Source: Aeromonas australiensis (lineage in GTDB: Bacteria; Pseudomonadota; Gammaproteobacteria; Enterobacterales; Aeromonadaceae). From it: a DNA stretch of 64,000 nt. Where the stretch lies: contig NZ_CDDH01000069.1 in assembly GCF_000819725.1 (NCBI RefSeq), positions 1-64,000 of the forward strand, in the 5' to 3' direction. Below the pieces are notes generated by a model. The model was not told the origin of the DNA and made no database searches. It was given only the letters and a program-made list of their open reading frames with translations. Shown here piece after piece: positions 38,161 through 48,295 of the stretch (position 1 is the stretch's first letter; each line of letters opens with the position of its first letter). A program made the position numbers and the translations under genes.

Positions 38161-39813
38161 ATGGAAGTAGTACCTTCTATTGAATCCTATGCCGGTCCGA
38201 AGGATAAGCACACCTGGCTTAAGTGGACCATCGCAGCTCTGGTTGCCATCCTCAACGGTTATGCAGCCGTGATGATGTATGCCAGCGGCGAGTGGGTATT
38301 CGCTCTGCTGGACCTGGTGGTGGTCTCCGTCGGTCTGTATGTCTTCATGAACAAGAAGACCTATGCCCACCGCTATATCTTCCCCGGTGTGGCTGGCATG
38401 GTTGTTTTTATCATCTTCCCTCTTGCCTACACGATCGGCATCGCCTTCACCAACTACTCGGGGTCCAACTTGCTCTCTGTGGAGCAGGCGCGGGACTATC
38501 ATCTGAAGAAAACCTACAAGGTAGCGGGCGGTGAATTCGACTTTACTCTGCTGGGTGGCGACAACGGTCAGTTCCAGCTGCTGCTGACACAGGATGATCA
38601 ATCCTTTATCAGCCAACCGCTTTCTCTGTTAAACAACAAGGCCCGTGCTCGGGCGATCCGTGAAGGTCGCTCATCTGAGTCTGTGCAAGTCGTTGAGTTG
38701 CAACCCATTACTGGTGAGGTTGCGCTAGAAGCGGCGCCTATCCGTGCCATCGTTGAGCATCGTACTCACCTGAGTGAGCTTGATCTGGTATTGCCGGATG
38801 GCGGCACCCACCTCACCCTGAGCAGCCTGCGCAAGTTTGCCGCCCAGAAGCAGCACTACACTCGCCTGATGGATGGTGCCGTGCTCAAGTCAGGGGTGGT
38901 GATCAAAGACAGCAACCTGCTGCGTGATACCCAGAATGGCGAGCTGATGCTGCCCAACGGCGAGACCGGCTTCTATCAGTATATCGACCAGCAGGGTCAG
39001 TTTGTCGGCAAGGGCATTGCCCCGGGCTTCGTGGTGAGCGTGGGTTGGAAGAACTTCGCACGCATCGTCACCGATCCGGGCATCCAGTCGCCCTTCCTGC
39101 AGATCTTTGTCTGGACCGTGATCTTCTCTACCTGTTCAGTCGCCTTCACCCTGGCCATTGGCATGGTGCTGGCCTCACTGGTGCAGTGGGAAGAGCTCAA
39201 GGGGCGCGGTTTCTATCGGGTCATGCTGATCCTGCCCTATGCGATCCCGGCGTTTATCTCCATCCTGGTGTTCAAGGGGTTGTTCAACCAGAACTTCGGT
39301 GAGATCAACATGTTCCTGGAAGCGGCCTTTGGTATCAAACCGGACTGGTACACCAACCCCTTCCTGGCCAAGGTGATGATCCTGATCGTCAACACCTGGC
39401 TCGGCTACCCCTACATGATGATCCTCTGCATGGGCCTGCTCAAAGCCATTCCGGAAGATCTCTATGAAGCGTCCGCCATGGACGGTGCCGGCCCGGTACA
39501 GAACTTCTTCAAGATCACCGTGCCGCTGCTGATGAAGCCGCTGACACCCCTGTTGATTGCCTCGTTTGCCTTCAACTTCAACAACTTCGTGCTTATCCAG
39601 TTGTTGACCAACGGTGCGCCCGACATCATCGGCGCCAGCACCCCGGCCGGTACCACCGACTTGCTGGTGAGTTATACCTACCGGATTGCATTCCAGGGAT
39701 CGGGTGGTCAGGACTACGGTCTGGCCAGTGCCATCGCTACCGCCATCTTCCTCATCGTGGGTGCGCTGGCGCTGCTCAACCTGAAATTGTCCAAAGCCGA
39801 CAAGCAGCTGTAA
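38161..39813 (+). CDS. malF: Maltose transporter permease MalF
   Basis: A 550-residue inner membrane permease, longer than E. coli MalF (514). N-terminal membrane segments, then the large periplasmic P2 loop (about residues 100-310), then the transmembrane core with the EAA loop EASAMDGAGPVQNFFKITVPLL that docks to MalK. ATG start in a short spacer with only a modest RBS. Works with MalG, MalK and MalE. Confidence 0.95.
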   Translation: MEVVPSIESYAGPKDKHTWLKWTIAALVAILNGYAAVMMYASGEWVFALLDLVVVSVGLYVFMNKKTYAHRYIFPGVAGMVVFIIFPLAYTIGIAFTNYSGSNLLSVEQARDYHLKKTYKVAGGEFDFTLLGGDNGQFQLLLTQDDQSFISQPLSLLNNKARARAIREGRSSESVQVVELQPITGEVALEAAPIRAIVEHRTHLSELDLVLPDGGTHLTLSSLRKFAAQKQHYTRLMDGAVLKSGVVIKDSNLLRDTQNGELMLPNGETGFYQYIDQQGQFVGKGIAPGFVVSVGWKNFARIVTDPGIQSPFLQIFVWTVIFSTCSVAFTLAIGMVLASLVQWEELKGRGFYRVMLILPYAIPAFISILVFKGLFNQNFGEINMFLEAAFGIKPDWYTNPFLAKVMILIVNTWLGYPYMMILCMGLLKAIPEDLYEASAMDGAGPVQNFFKITVPLLMKPLTPLLIASFAFNFNNFVLIQLLTNGAPDIIGASTPAGTTDLLVSYTYRIAFQGSGGQDYGLASAIATAIFLIVGALALLNLKLSKADKQL

Positions 39814-39825
39814 GGAGGCTTCAAC

Positions 39826-40716
39826 ATGGCAATCGTACAACCCAAATCAGTCAAATACCGGGTGTGGGCAACCCACCTGGTCATGTGGGGCTTCCTGGCG
39901 CTGATCATCTTCCCGTTGATCATGGTTATCGCCATCTCGTTCCGTAGCGGTAACTTTGCGGTAGGGGAGATCATCCCCTCCAATCCGACCCTGGATCACT
40001 GGAGGCTGGCGCTGGGCATGACAGTGACCAACGCCGATGGCAGCATCACGCCACCGCCGTTCCCGGTACTGACCTGGCTCTGGAACTCCATCAAGATCGC
40101 CGGCATCACCGCCCTGATGATCGTGGTGCTCTCCACTACCTGTGCCTACGCCTTTGCCCGTCTGCGGTTTCGTGGCAAGTCCACCATCCTGCAGGGCATG
40201 CTGATTTTCCAGATGTTTCCGGCAGTGTTGGCGCTGGTGGCCATTTATGCGCTCTTTAACAAGATTGGTGACTACATCCCCTGGTTGGGTCTCAACACCC
40301 ACGGTGGCCTGATCCTCGCCTACATGGGGGGGATTGCCCTGCACGTCTGGACCATCAAGGGCTACTTCGAGACCATCGACTCCTCCCTGGAGGAGGCGGC
40401 GGCCATCGACGGAGCGACCCCGTGGCAGGCATTTCGCCTGATCCTGTTGCCCCTGTCGGTGCCCATCCTGGCGGTAGTGTTTATTCTGGCCTTTATCGGT
40501 TCCATTACCGAGGTGCCCATGGCCTCTATCCTGCTGCAGGATGTGAACAATCTGACCCTGGCGGTCGGGGCCCAGCAGTACCTCTATCCGCAGAACTATC
40601 TGTGGGGTGATTTCGCGGCGGCCGCAGTGCTCTCCGGTTTCCCCATCACTGTGGTCTTCCTGTTGGCACAGCGCTGGTTGGTGGGCGGTCTGACTGCTGG
40701 TGGTGTGAAAGGTTAA
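39826..40716 (+). CDS. malG: Maltose transporter permease MalG
   Basis: A 296-residue inner membrane permease, six membrane segments, with the EAA loop [22 protein letters not shown]. It starts 12 bp after malF with AAGGAGG upstream. Its last residues, [11 protein letters not shown], are the tail that reaches into the MalK dimer. A diverged copy of the last 14 codons is found 93 bp downstream. Confidence 0.95.
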   Translation: MAIVQPKSVKYRVWATHLVMWGFLALIIFPLIMVIAISFRSGNFAVGEIIPSNPTLDHWRLALGMTVTNADGSITPPPFPVLTWLWNSIKIAGITALMIVVLSTTCAYAFARLRFRGKSTILQGMLIFQMFPAVLALVAIYALFNKIGDYIPWLGLNTHGGLILAYMGGIALHVWTIKGYFETIDSSLEEAAAIDGATPWQAFRLILLPLSVPILAVVFILAFIGSITEVPMASILLQDVNNLTLAVGAQQYLYPQNYLWGDFAAAAVLSGFPITVVFLLAQRWLVGGLTAGGVKG

Positions 40717-40767
40717 GTGGCGCCACGCGGCCTGCACCGAGGTGTTCCTGCTGGTCTATCTCAGGGC

Positions 40768-40809
40768 GGGTTAGTCGGTGGCCTCACCACTGGCGGTGTG
40801 AAAGGTTAA
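40768..40809 (+). pseudogene. Remnant of a second malG 3' end
   Basis: Fourteen codons reading GLVGGLTTGGVKG and stop, against [13 protein letters not shown] at the end of malG (40675-40716). 33 of 42 bases agree and seven of the nine differences are synonymous third-position changes. Similarity continues patchily upstream (GTGTTCCTGCTGG against GTCTTCCTGTTGG). It looks like the tail of a replaced or duplicated malG allele. Confidence 0.7.
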
Positions 40810-40819
40810 GTTTATGGCC

Positions 40820-40837
40820 GGGGGAGTTAACTCCCCC
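40820..40837. repeat. Perfect 18-bp palindrome before malK
   Basis: GGGGGAGTT/AACTCCCCC, located between the malG remnant and malK. No T-run follows. It may be an RNA hairpin that tunes malK expression. Confidence 0.6.
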
Positions 40838-40877
40838 CGCTATCACGATTTGCAAAGATTCAAGAGCGGAGCTCGTC

Positions 40878-42014
<1,137 letters not shown>

Positions 42015-42059
42015 TTTTTGTTGTGCCGGTTTTCCTTTCTTAATAATCAATGCCTTTTT

Positions 42060-42082
42060 GCCGGTCGTCAGACCGGCTTTTT
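42060..42082 (+). terminator. Terminator of the mal operon
   Basis: Stem GCCGGTC (42060-42066) and GACCGGC (42071-42077), loop GTCA, then TTTTT. Confidence 0.9.
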
Positions 42083-42125
42083 ATTGCCTGCGATGTGAAC
42101 ATGCAGATAGGCAGGGTAACCCGGT

Positions 42126-42941
42126 TCAAGCCTCGAGTTCGGCGGTAATATCGGGCACAAAGGTCTGGTTGGTCAGGGGCGGGCGCTCATACCCTTCGGT
42201 CTTGATGGGGGGGAGCTTGATGGGCTCGTAGTGGATCGCCTCGTAGGGCACCTTGCCAAGCAGATGTGCGATGCAGTTGAGGCGGGCACGGCGCTTGTCG
42301 TCCGCCTCCACCACGAACCAGGGACAATCCTCGGTGTCGGTGTAGGTGAACATGTCATCCTTGGCACGGGAGTACTCCACCCAGCGTGAGCGGGACTGCA
42401 AATCCATCGGGCTGAACTTCCAACGCTTGATAGGCGTATTTATCCGCTCTTTGAAGCGCTTCTCCTGCTCCTCGTCACTGACCGAGAACCAGTATTTGAT
42501 CACCGTGATGCCGGAGCGGATCAGCATCCGCTCAAACTCGGGGCAGGCGCGCAGAAACTCGCGATACTCGGCATCGCTGCAAAATCCCATTACCCGCTCG
42601 ACCCCGGCCCGGTTGTACCAGGAGCGGTCAAACAACACCATCTCACCAGCGGCGGGCAGGTGAGCCACATAACGCTGAAAGTACCACTGAGAGCGCTCAC
42701 GATCGGAGGGGGCGGGCAGCGCCGTGACCCGGCAGACCCGGGGGTTTAGCGGCTCGGTGATCGCCTTGATGACTCCCCCCTTGCCGGCGGCGTCCCGTCC
42801 CTCGAACAGTACCACCACCTTGAGCCCCTCCTGCTTGACCCACTCCTGCAGCTTGACCAGCTCCTCCTGCAGATGGGCAAGGTGGTGCTCGTAGCACTGC
42901 TTGTCCAGACGCGGCCGCTTCTTGCTTTTCTCCTTCGCCAT
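42126..42941 (-). CDS. ppk2: Polyphosphate kinase 2
   Basis: A 271-residue PPK2-family enzyme transferring phosphate between polyphosphate and nucleotides (class I PPK2 pattern). Walker A FEGRDAAGKGG (residues 46-56), lid module FDRSWYNRAGVERVMGF near 112-128, and the typical KYWFSVSDEEQEKRF. The start is ATG 42941, which has AAAGGAG seven bases upstream; the frame is open for 39 more codons without conserved sequence. It is monocistronic, divergent from the hydrolase gene, with its 3' end facing malK. Confidence 0.92.
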   Translation of the reverse strand: MAKEKSKKRPRLDKQCYEHHLAHLQEELVKLQEWVKQEGLKVVVLFEGRDAAGKGGVIKAITEPLNPRVCRVTALPAPSDRERSQWYFQRYVAHLPAAGEMVLFDRSWYNRAGVERVMGFCSDAEYREFLRACPEFERMLIRSGITVIKYWFSVSDEEQEKRFKERINTPIKRWKFSPMDLQSRSRWVEYSRAKDDMFTYTDTEDCPWFVVEADDKRRARLNCIAHLLGKVPYEAIHYEPIKLPPIKTEGYERPPLTNQTFVPDITAELEA

Positions 42942-43069
42942 GGGCTTCTCCTTTTGGCATCCTTTCATGGGTGACTTCCCTGAGTCACTTTCAGCTTGCA
43001 CCAGGGAGGCGTCACCTGCCAAGGGGGACGTGATACACTGCCCGCCCATCGCTGGCAACAGGAGATAAC

Positions 43070-43870
43070 ATGAAGCATTTTATGGAGATAGCAGGCCGCC
43101 GGATGGCCTATCTGGACGAAGGGCAAGGGCCGGTGCTGCTGTTTGGTCACAGCTATCTGTGGGACAGCGCCATGTGGGCGCCGCAAATCGAGGCGCTCAA
43201 GGGCAGCTATCGCTGCATCGTCCCCGAGCTGTGGGGCCACGGTGATTCCGACCTGCTCCCCGATGGTGGCTGCACCCTGGCGACTCTGGCGCGGGATCAG
43301 CTGGCGCTGCTCGATGCCCTCGGGGTTGACGAGTTCGTGTTGGTGGGCCTCTCCATCGGCGGTATGTGGGGGGTGGAGCTGGCGCGCATGGTGCCAAACC
43401 GCCTCAAGGGACTGGTGCTGATGGACAGCTTTGTTGGCCTTGAGCCCCAGATCACCTGTGAGCGCTACCTTGGCATGTTGACGATGATCGAACAGCAGGG
43501 CTCCGTGCCGGCGCCCATCGTTGCACAGGTTGCGCCACTCTTTTTTGCGAATCAGCCTGATGAGGCGCTGATGAGTGGCTTCAAGGCGCGTCTGGCCGCT
43601 TGGCCAAACGAGAAGATTGCCGCCATGGTGGCGGTGGGCCGCAGCTTTGTGACCCGCGAAGATCGTATCGAGTGGCTGGAGGAGATCACCACTCCCGCAC
43701 TGGTGATGACCGGCTGCGAAGACAAGGCCCGTCCGGTGCTGGAGGGCTATCTGATGGCCGAGGTGCTCGGTTGCCCGTTCAAGGAGATCCCGGCAGCCGG
43801 GCATATCTCGACGCTGGAGAATCCCACTTTCGTCAATGCGCAGTTGAGCGCGTTTCTGGCCGCCCTGTAA
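43070..43870 (+). CDS. Alpha/beta-fold hydrolase
   Basis: A 266-residue cytoplasmic alpha/beta hydrolase. Nucleophile Ser in GLSIGGM (near residue 95), HSYLWDSAMW forming the oxyanion region, and the His in AAGHISTLENP near residue 244. The general appearance is of a small esterase or lactonase-like enzyme (3-oxoadipate enol-lactonase/bioH-like), but no pathway genes are nearby, so the substrate is unknown. RBS AACAGGAG precedes the ATG. Terminator at 43908. Confidence 0.85.
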   Translation: MKHFMEIAGRRMAYLDEGQGPVLLFGHSYLWDSAMWAPQIEALKGSYRCIVPELWGHGDSDLLPDGGCTLATLARDQLALLDALGVDEFVLVGLSIGGMWGVELARMVPNRLKGLVLMDSFVGLEPQITCERYLGMLTMIEQQGSVPAPIVAQVAPLFFANQPDEALMSGFKARLAAWPNEKIAAMVAVGRSFVTREDRIEWLEEITTPALVMTGCEDKARPVLEGYLMAEVLGCPFKEIPAAGHISTLENPTFVNAQLSAFLAAL

Positions 43871-43907
43871 CCCAGTGTGGTGCCATATTGGCGCGATGTG
43901 ACCCACC

Positions 43908-43936
43908 CAAAACGGGAGCCAATGGCTCCCGTTTTG
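43908..43936. terminator. Bidirectional terminator between the hydrolase gene and perM
   Basis: Thirteen-bp perfect stem CAAAACGGGAGCC (43908-43920) and GGCTCCCGTTTTG (43924-43936), loop AAT. Confidence 0.93.
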
Positions 43937-43961
43937 ATAGTGCTTGCATCATGGCGCGGTA

Positions 43962-45032
43962 TCAGCTTGCGCTGTTGGCCGCCTCTTCCCGCTGGGGCCA
44001 GGCGTTGAGCACCGCCTTGACCAGGGTGGCGAGGGGGATGGCGAAAAAGACCCCCCAGAATCCCCACAAGCCGCCAAACACCAGCACGGCGATGATAATG
44101 GCCACGGGGTGCAAGTTCACCGCTTCCGAGAAGAGCAGGGGAACCAGCAGGTTGCCATCGAGTGCTTGAATGACCAGATATGCCACCATCAGCCAGGCGA
44201 ACTCGCTGGAAAATCCCCATTGAAACAGGGCCACCATGGCGACAGGAACAGTGACGGCCGCAGCCCCTATATAGGGAATAAGTACCGAGAAGCCGACCGC
44301 CACCGCCAGCAGCGCAGAGTAGCGCAGTCCCATCAGGGCGAAGGCAATATAGGTTGCGATACCCACGATCAGGATCTCGATCACCTTGCCCCGCACATAA
44401 TTGATGATCTGGCCGTTCATCTCGGTCCATACCCGGTTGACCAGTGCCCGGTTACGCGGCATGAAGCGAGCCAGCCCGTTTAGCAGCTCCTGCTTGTCCT
44501 TGAGCATAAAGAAGACCATCAGGGGGACCAGAATGAGGTAGATCAGGATGGCCACCACGTTGACCAGCGAGCTGAGTGAGGCGCTAACCAGGTGTTCGCC
44601 CCCCCTGAGGATACGCTGACGTATATTGTCGATGACGGTCTCCACCAGACTGACATCAATCAGCTCAGGGTAGCGGTCGGGCAGGGTGCGGACATAGTCT
44701 TGGGCATGGGTCAGCATGGCCGGTGCTTCTTTGGCCAGGTTGATCCCCTGATTGACCAGGGTCGGGATAAGACCCAGCAAGGAGGCAACCGCCACTGCGA
44801 TAAAAAGGATCAGGATGACGCTGGTCGCCATGGAGCGCGATAGCCCAGCACGTTGCAGGCGGGCGACCGGCCATTCCAGCAGATAGGCCATGACGATGGC
44901 CACCAGAATAGGAGCAAGTAAATTGCCAAACAGCCAGAGCACGGCGAAGCCGAACGTCAGTAACAGGAACAGGGTAACGGCATCGGGATCGGAAAAACGA
45001 GTCTGATACCAACGCTTCAATACTTCTAACAT
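43962..45032 (-). CDS. perM: AI-2E family transporter PerM
   Basis: A 356-residue inner membrane protein of the AI-2E/PerM family with about eight hydrophobic segments. Typical parts are FGNLLAPILVAIVMAYLLEWPV at the N-terminus and VGFSVLIPYIGAAAVTVPV and VFGGLWGFWGVFFAIPLATLV near the end. The real substrate of PerM is not known. It follows the TusA-like gene by 25 bp and is likely cotranscribed. bepA is the divergent neighbour, as in E. coli. Confidence 0.92.
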   Translation of the reverse strand: MLEVLKRWYQTRFSDPDAVTLFLLLTFGFAVLWLFGNLLAPILVAIVMAYLLEWPVARLQRAGLSRSMATSVILILFIAVAVASLLGLIPTLVNQGINLAKEAPAMLTHAQDYVRTLPDRYPELIDVSLVETVIDNIRQRILRGGEHLVSASLSSLVNVVAILIYLILVPLMVFFMLKDKQELLNGLARFMPRNRALVNRVWTEMNGQIINYVRGKVIEILIVGIATYIAFALMGLRYSALLAVAVGFSVLIPYIGAAAVTVPVAMVALFQWGFSSEFAWLMVAYLVIQALDGNLLVPLLFSEAVNLHPVAIIIAVLVFGGLWGFWGVFFAIPLATLVKAVLNAWPQREEAANSAS

Positions 45033-45057
45033 GAGTGCATCCTTACATCACTGGGGC

Positions 45058-45291
45058 TCAAGATGGCTGTTTCGCCCCGACAACCAACTGTAAAGAGAGG
45101 GTATTGTCCGGTTCTTGGCGCAGCGCGACATGATGGCCCTGACGGTGAAGATAGGCCGGAATATCCTGCCTTGAGCCCGCATCAGCCAGCCGTATGGTGA
45201 CGGTTTGGCCATTTTTGGCCTCCCTTAACCAGAGCTTGAGCCGGATCAGCGGCTCGGGACAACGCCAGGGGGTCAGGTCGAGCACTTCCAT
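45058..45291 (-). CDS. TusA-like sulfurtransferase family protein
   Basis: A 77-residue SirA/TusA-fold protein with the motif WRCPEPLIRLK; C11 would carry the persulfide. TusA proteins move sulfur, for example to thiouridine synthesis. This one is in the perM/bepA position known for Vibrio and Shewanella relatives, so it is probably a paralogue rather than TusA itself. Function unassigned. Cotranscribed with perM. Confidence 0.8.
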   Translation of the reverse strand: MEVLDLTPWRCPEPLIRLKLWLREAKNGQTVTIRLADAGSRQDIPAYLHRQGHHVALRQEPDNTLSLQLVVGAKQPS

Positions 45292-45412
45292 AGGGACTCC
45301 ATCAGGCAGGTAGTCGCTATTATGGCCGTGATGAGAGCATGAAACAACGCTTGTAGCCCTTGATAGGCAAAGGTATTCTGCCGAAGCCCTTTATGATGGA
45401 GATAGAGATAAC

Positions 45413-46867
45413 GTGGCCCGCTTTTCCCCCCTGATGGCATCGCTCCCCCTGCTGGCTTCCCTGATGGGCGCCACGTTTCATGCGAATGCCAACAATCAGC
45501 TTCCCGACATCGGCACTGCAGGTGTCTCGGCGCTGCCCATCGAGCAGGAGGTGCGTTACGGCAACGCCTTTATGCGCTTTGCCCGTGCGGGCCTGCCGAT
45601 CATTGATGATCCTGTGCTGAGCCAGTACATCGACGATCTGGGCCAGCGCCTGCTGACCAACGCAGATGGGGTGCGTTTCCCGTTTACCTTCTTCCTCATC
45701 AATGATCCCTCCATCAACGCGGCAGCCTTCCTTGGCGGGCGGGTCAAGGTACACACCGGCCTGTTTCTCTACGCCGACAGCGAGAGCGAGCTGGCCTCGG
45801 TATTGGCCCACGAAATCACCCACGTGACCCAGCGTCATATCGCCCGTTATATGGAGGCGCAGGCGAGCAGCTCGGCAGTGACCCTGGCCGGTCTGGTGGG
45901 ATCTATCGCGCTGGCGGTGATCAACCCGACCGCGGGTATCGCTGCGTTGCAGACCACGCTCGGCCTCTCCATGCAATCGGCCATCAACTACACCCGCGAC
46001 AACGAATATGAAGCGGATCGCATCGGCATGAAGACCCTCTATGATGCCGGTTTCGACCCTATGGGGATGGCCAACTTCTTCCAGAAACTGGCTGCCGAGT
46101 ATCGTTATGCCAGCAAACCGCCGGAGATGCTGCTCACTCACCCGCTGCCGGAGACCCGGATCAGCGAGGCCCGTGCCAGAGCGGGCAGTTATGGCCATCG
46201 CACTCTGCCACCCAGCCTCGACTTCTGGCTGGCCAAGGTGCGTATTCAGGTTCGTTTTGGCACCGACACGCCACAGGGATTGCTGAGTTACTTCGATACC
46301 CGGATCCAGAAAGGGGATTATCCACTCAAGGATGCCGCCATCTATGGCAAAGCGCTGGCGCTGTTGCAGCTCAAGCGTACCGATGAAGCCGATGCCCTGA
46401 TGCAGGCGCTGGCGACCCGCCACCCGGAAGATCTGTTCGTGCTCGATGCCATGACCGATATCGATTTGGCCAAGGGGCGCAGTGCCCAGGCTATCGCGCG
46501 TCTGGAGAAGTTTCGCAGCAGAATGCCGGATAACGAAGTGGTGGTGGTCAACCTCGGTAACGCCTACCTCGAGAGCGGCAACTACAAGAAGTCCATCGCC
46601 ATCCTCGACCCCTATGCCCGGGCTAATGAGGAGAACAATCTGGCCTGGAACCTGCTGGCTGATGCCTATCGCAAGGCGGGCCGGATGACTGACCTGCATA
46701 TGGCGCGGGCCGAGATGCTCGCGCTGCGCGGGGATTATCAGGCGGCCATTGACGAGCTGATCGTGGCGCGCGGCACCACCAGCGACCGGATGACCCTGGC
46801 CAGGTTGGAGGCGCGTATCACCGAGCTGGAGCGAGCCAAGAAGGATCTCGACAGCCTCAAGGGCTAA
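45413..46867 (+). CDS. bepA: Outer membrane assembly metalloprotease BepA
   Basis: A 484-residue periplasmic protein: signal peptide (cleavage near FHANA), an M48 metalloprotease domain with HEITH (residues 133-137) and the third zinc ligand in NEYEADRIG near residue 200, then TPR repeats to the C-terminus. In E. coli BepA helps fold LptD and degrades stalled outer membrane proteins. Start is GTG 45413 with GGAG eleven bases before; no better start precedes the signal peptide. Confidence 0.92.
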   Translation: MARFSPLMASLPLLASLMGATFHANANNQLPDIGTAGVSALPIEQEVRYGNAFMRFARAGLPIIDDPVLSQYIDDLGQRLLTNADGVRFPFTFFLINDPSINAAAFLGGRVKVHTGLFLYADSESELASVLAHEITHVTQRHIARYMEAQASSSAVTLAGLVGSIALAVINPTAGIAALQTTLGLSMQSAINYTRDNEYEADRIGMKTLYDAGFDPMGMANFFQKLAAEYRYASKPPEMLLTHPLPETRISEARARAGSYGHRTLPPSLDFWLAKVRIQVRFGTDTPQGLLSYFDTRIQKGDYPLKDAAIYGKALALLQLKRTDEADALMQALATRHPEDLFVLDAMTDIDLAKGRSAQAIARLEKFRSRMPDNEVVVVNLGNAYLESGNYKKSIAILDPYARANEENNLAWNLLADAYRKAGRMTDLHMARAEMLALRGDYQAAIDELIVARGTTSDRMTLARLEARITELERAKKDLDSLKG

Positions 46868-46891
46868 CGAAACCTGGCATTGGCCTATCAA

Positions 46892-46920
46892 ACAAGGGTG
46901 CACCACGGTGCGCCCTTGTT
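46892..46920. terminator. Terminator between bepA and the thioredoxin gene
   Basis: Stem ACAAGGGTGCAC and GTGCGCCCTTGT (one G-U or mismatch) with a short loop, then TTGTTT. It serves bepA and probably the opposite gene. Confidence 0.75.
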
Positions 46921-46922
46921 GT

Positions 46923-47450
46923 TTATAGCGATGATGTTGATGTGGGTTGCATTGATAGTGCGACGTGTGAGTGACTCAGGCTGCTGGCGGTCGCCTTGAG
47001 CATCTCGATCTGCTGCCGGTCGAGCTCGCCGACCAGCGTTTGCTTGAGTTTGCCCTCGCTATCGAGCAGATAGCTGGTGGGCAGACCACTTGGGTGAGGG
47101 AAGGGGAGTTTGGCATCATCATTGGCAATAAGGAGGGGCACCTTGATGTGGTACCGCGCAGCCAGCTTGTCCAGCTCTGCCGGGGTGGTCGGGTCGTAGT
47201 TGATGGCGACCACGGCTATCTTTCCCTCTGCCGCCAGCGTGTTGAGGTGCGGCATCTCCCGCAGGCAGGGGGCGCACCAGGGGGCGAAGTAGTTGACCAA
47301 GAGCGGCTTGCCGGCAAAGTGGCGCAGGCTGATCGACTGCCCTGTGGCATCGGTAAATTCGTGGGCGGGCGTACAGGCGCCCAGCAGGCCAGCCACAATC
47401 AGCCAACAAATTCGTTTCAATTCCTTTCCACTGCCGCTTACCCTGACCAT
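46923..47450 (-). CDS. Thioredoxin-like (TlpA/ResA) lipoprotein
   Basis: A 175-residue predicted lipoprotein: basic start, hydrophobic segment and lipobox LLGAC with C26. The thioredoxin-like domain has the redox motif WCAPC (C59, C62) and the cis-Pro region GLPTSYLLD. It probably reduces or isomerises disulfides in the periplasm, as do TlpA and ResA. The same position next to bepA and yfgD occurs in Vibrio and relatives. ATG 47450 is chosen; a GTG just before it is possible. Confidence 0.83.
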   Translation of the reverse strand: MVRVSGSGKELKRICWLIVAGLLGACTPAHEFTDATGQSISLRHFAGKPLLVNYFAPWCAPCLREMPHLNTLAAEGKIAVVAINYDPTTPAELDKLAARYHIKVPLLIANDDAKLPFPHPSGLPTSYLLDSEGKLKQTLVGELDRQQIEMLKATASSLSHSHVALSMQPTSTSSL

Positions 47451-47510
47451 CACTTTCCCCTACAATAGCGCCGTTTCTAGTCCCATCTTGCGATTAATCA
47501 GGGAGTTACC

Positions 47511-47861
47511 ATGAGCGAGACCCAAATTTACCACAATCCGCGCTGCTCCAAGAGTCGCGAAACCCTGGCCCTGCTGGAACAGCACGGGATCGCCCCTGAT
47601 GTGGTGCTCTATCTGGAGCAGGCCCCGAGCGAAGATGAGATCCGCAACCTGCTCTCTCTGCTCGGCTTTAACGATCCCCGCCAGCTGATGCGCACCAAGG
47701 AAGATCTCTACAAGGAGCTGGGATTGGCCGATGTTAGCGGTGATGCCCTCATCCGTGCCATGCACCAGCATCCCAAGCTGATTGAGCGCCCCATCGTCAT
47801 CAAAAATGGTCAGGCCCGCATCGGCCGCCCGCCCGAGCTGGTACTGGAGATCCTCAAGTGA
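47511..47861 (+). CDS. yfgD: ArsC-family protein YfgD
   Basis: A 116-residue protein of the glutaredoxin-dependent arsenate reductase family (IYHNPRCSKSRETL with C12; ERPIVIKNGQARIGRPPE). It is the chromosomal housekeeping YfgD type, next to bepA as in E. coli, and not part of the ars locus at 14-23 kb. It may or may not reduce arsenate. RBS AGGGAG. Its stop codon overlaps the start of the next gene (GTGA). Confidence 0.9.
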   Translation: MSETQIYHNPRCSKSRETLALLEQHGIAPDVVLYLEQAPSEDEIRNLLSLLGFNDPRQLMRTKEDLYKELGLADVSGDALIRAMHQHPKLIERPIVIKNGQARIGRPPELVLEILK

Positions 47862-48241
47862 GCACCCGCTTTGCACGTTCGCTGACACTGGTGGGCTTTT
47901 TTGGTCTGCTGGGCTGGGTCATCCTCTGGCATCTGTGGTTGTCACCTCATCCGGACCTCAATCCCTGGCTGCTGCCGGTGATTTGGACGGTGCCGCTGCT
48001 GTTTCCGCTCAAGGGGATAGTGCAGGGCAACCCCTACACCCACGCCTGGGGCAACTTCGTGTTGATGCCCTATTTCCTCCATGCCCTCACCCTGATCACC
48101 ACGGATGAGGGGGAGCGGTGGCTGGCGGTGGTGGAGCTGGTCTTCACCACTCTCGCCTTTATCGGCACCATCTATTACGCCCGACTGCGTGGTCGGGAGC
48201 TGGGCCTTAGCATTCGCAAGAAGAAAGAGAAAGCCAATTGA
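47858..48241 (+). CDS. DUF2069 membrane protein
   Basis: A 127-residue inner membrane protein with three or four hydrophobic segments and a basic end (RKKKEKAN). The motif KGIVQGNPYTHAWGNFVLMPYFLHAL is that of DUF2069 (YjeB-like) proteins of unknown function. Start is GTG 47858, overlapping yfgD by 4 nt, so translation is coupled. Terminator at 48246. Confidence 0.87.
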   Translation: MSTRFARSLTLVGFFGLLGWVILWHLWLSPHPDLNPWLLPVIWTVPLLFPLKGIVQGNPYTHAWGNFVLMPYFLHALTLITTDEGERWLAVVELVFTTLAFIGTIYYARLRGRELGLSIRKKKEKAN

Positions 48242-48245
48242 TGGC

Positions 48246-48270
48246 AAACGCCCCGCAAGGGGCGTTTTTT
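48246..48270. terminator. Terminator between the DUF2069 gene and acpH
   Basis: Stem AAACGCCCC (48246-48254) and GGGGCGTTT (48259-48267), loop GCAA, then TTT. Mainly plus strand. Confidence 0.88.
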
Positions 48271-48295
48271 ATGGCGAAGGGGTGGCACGTCAGGA

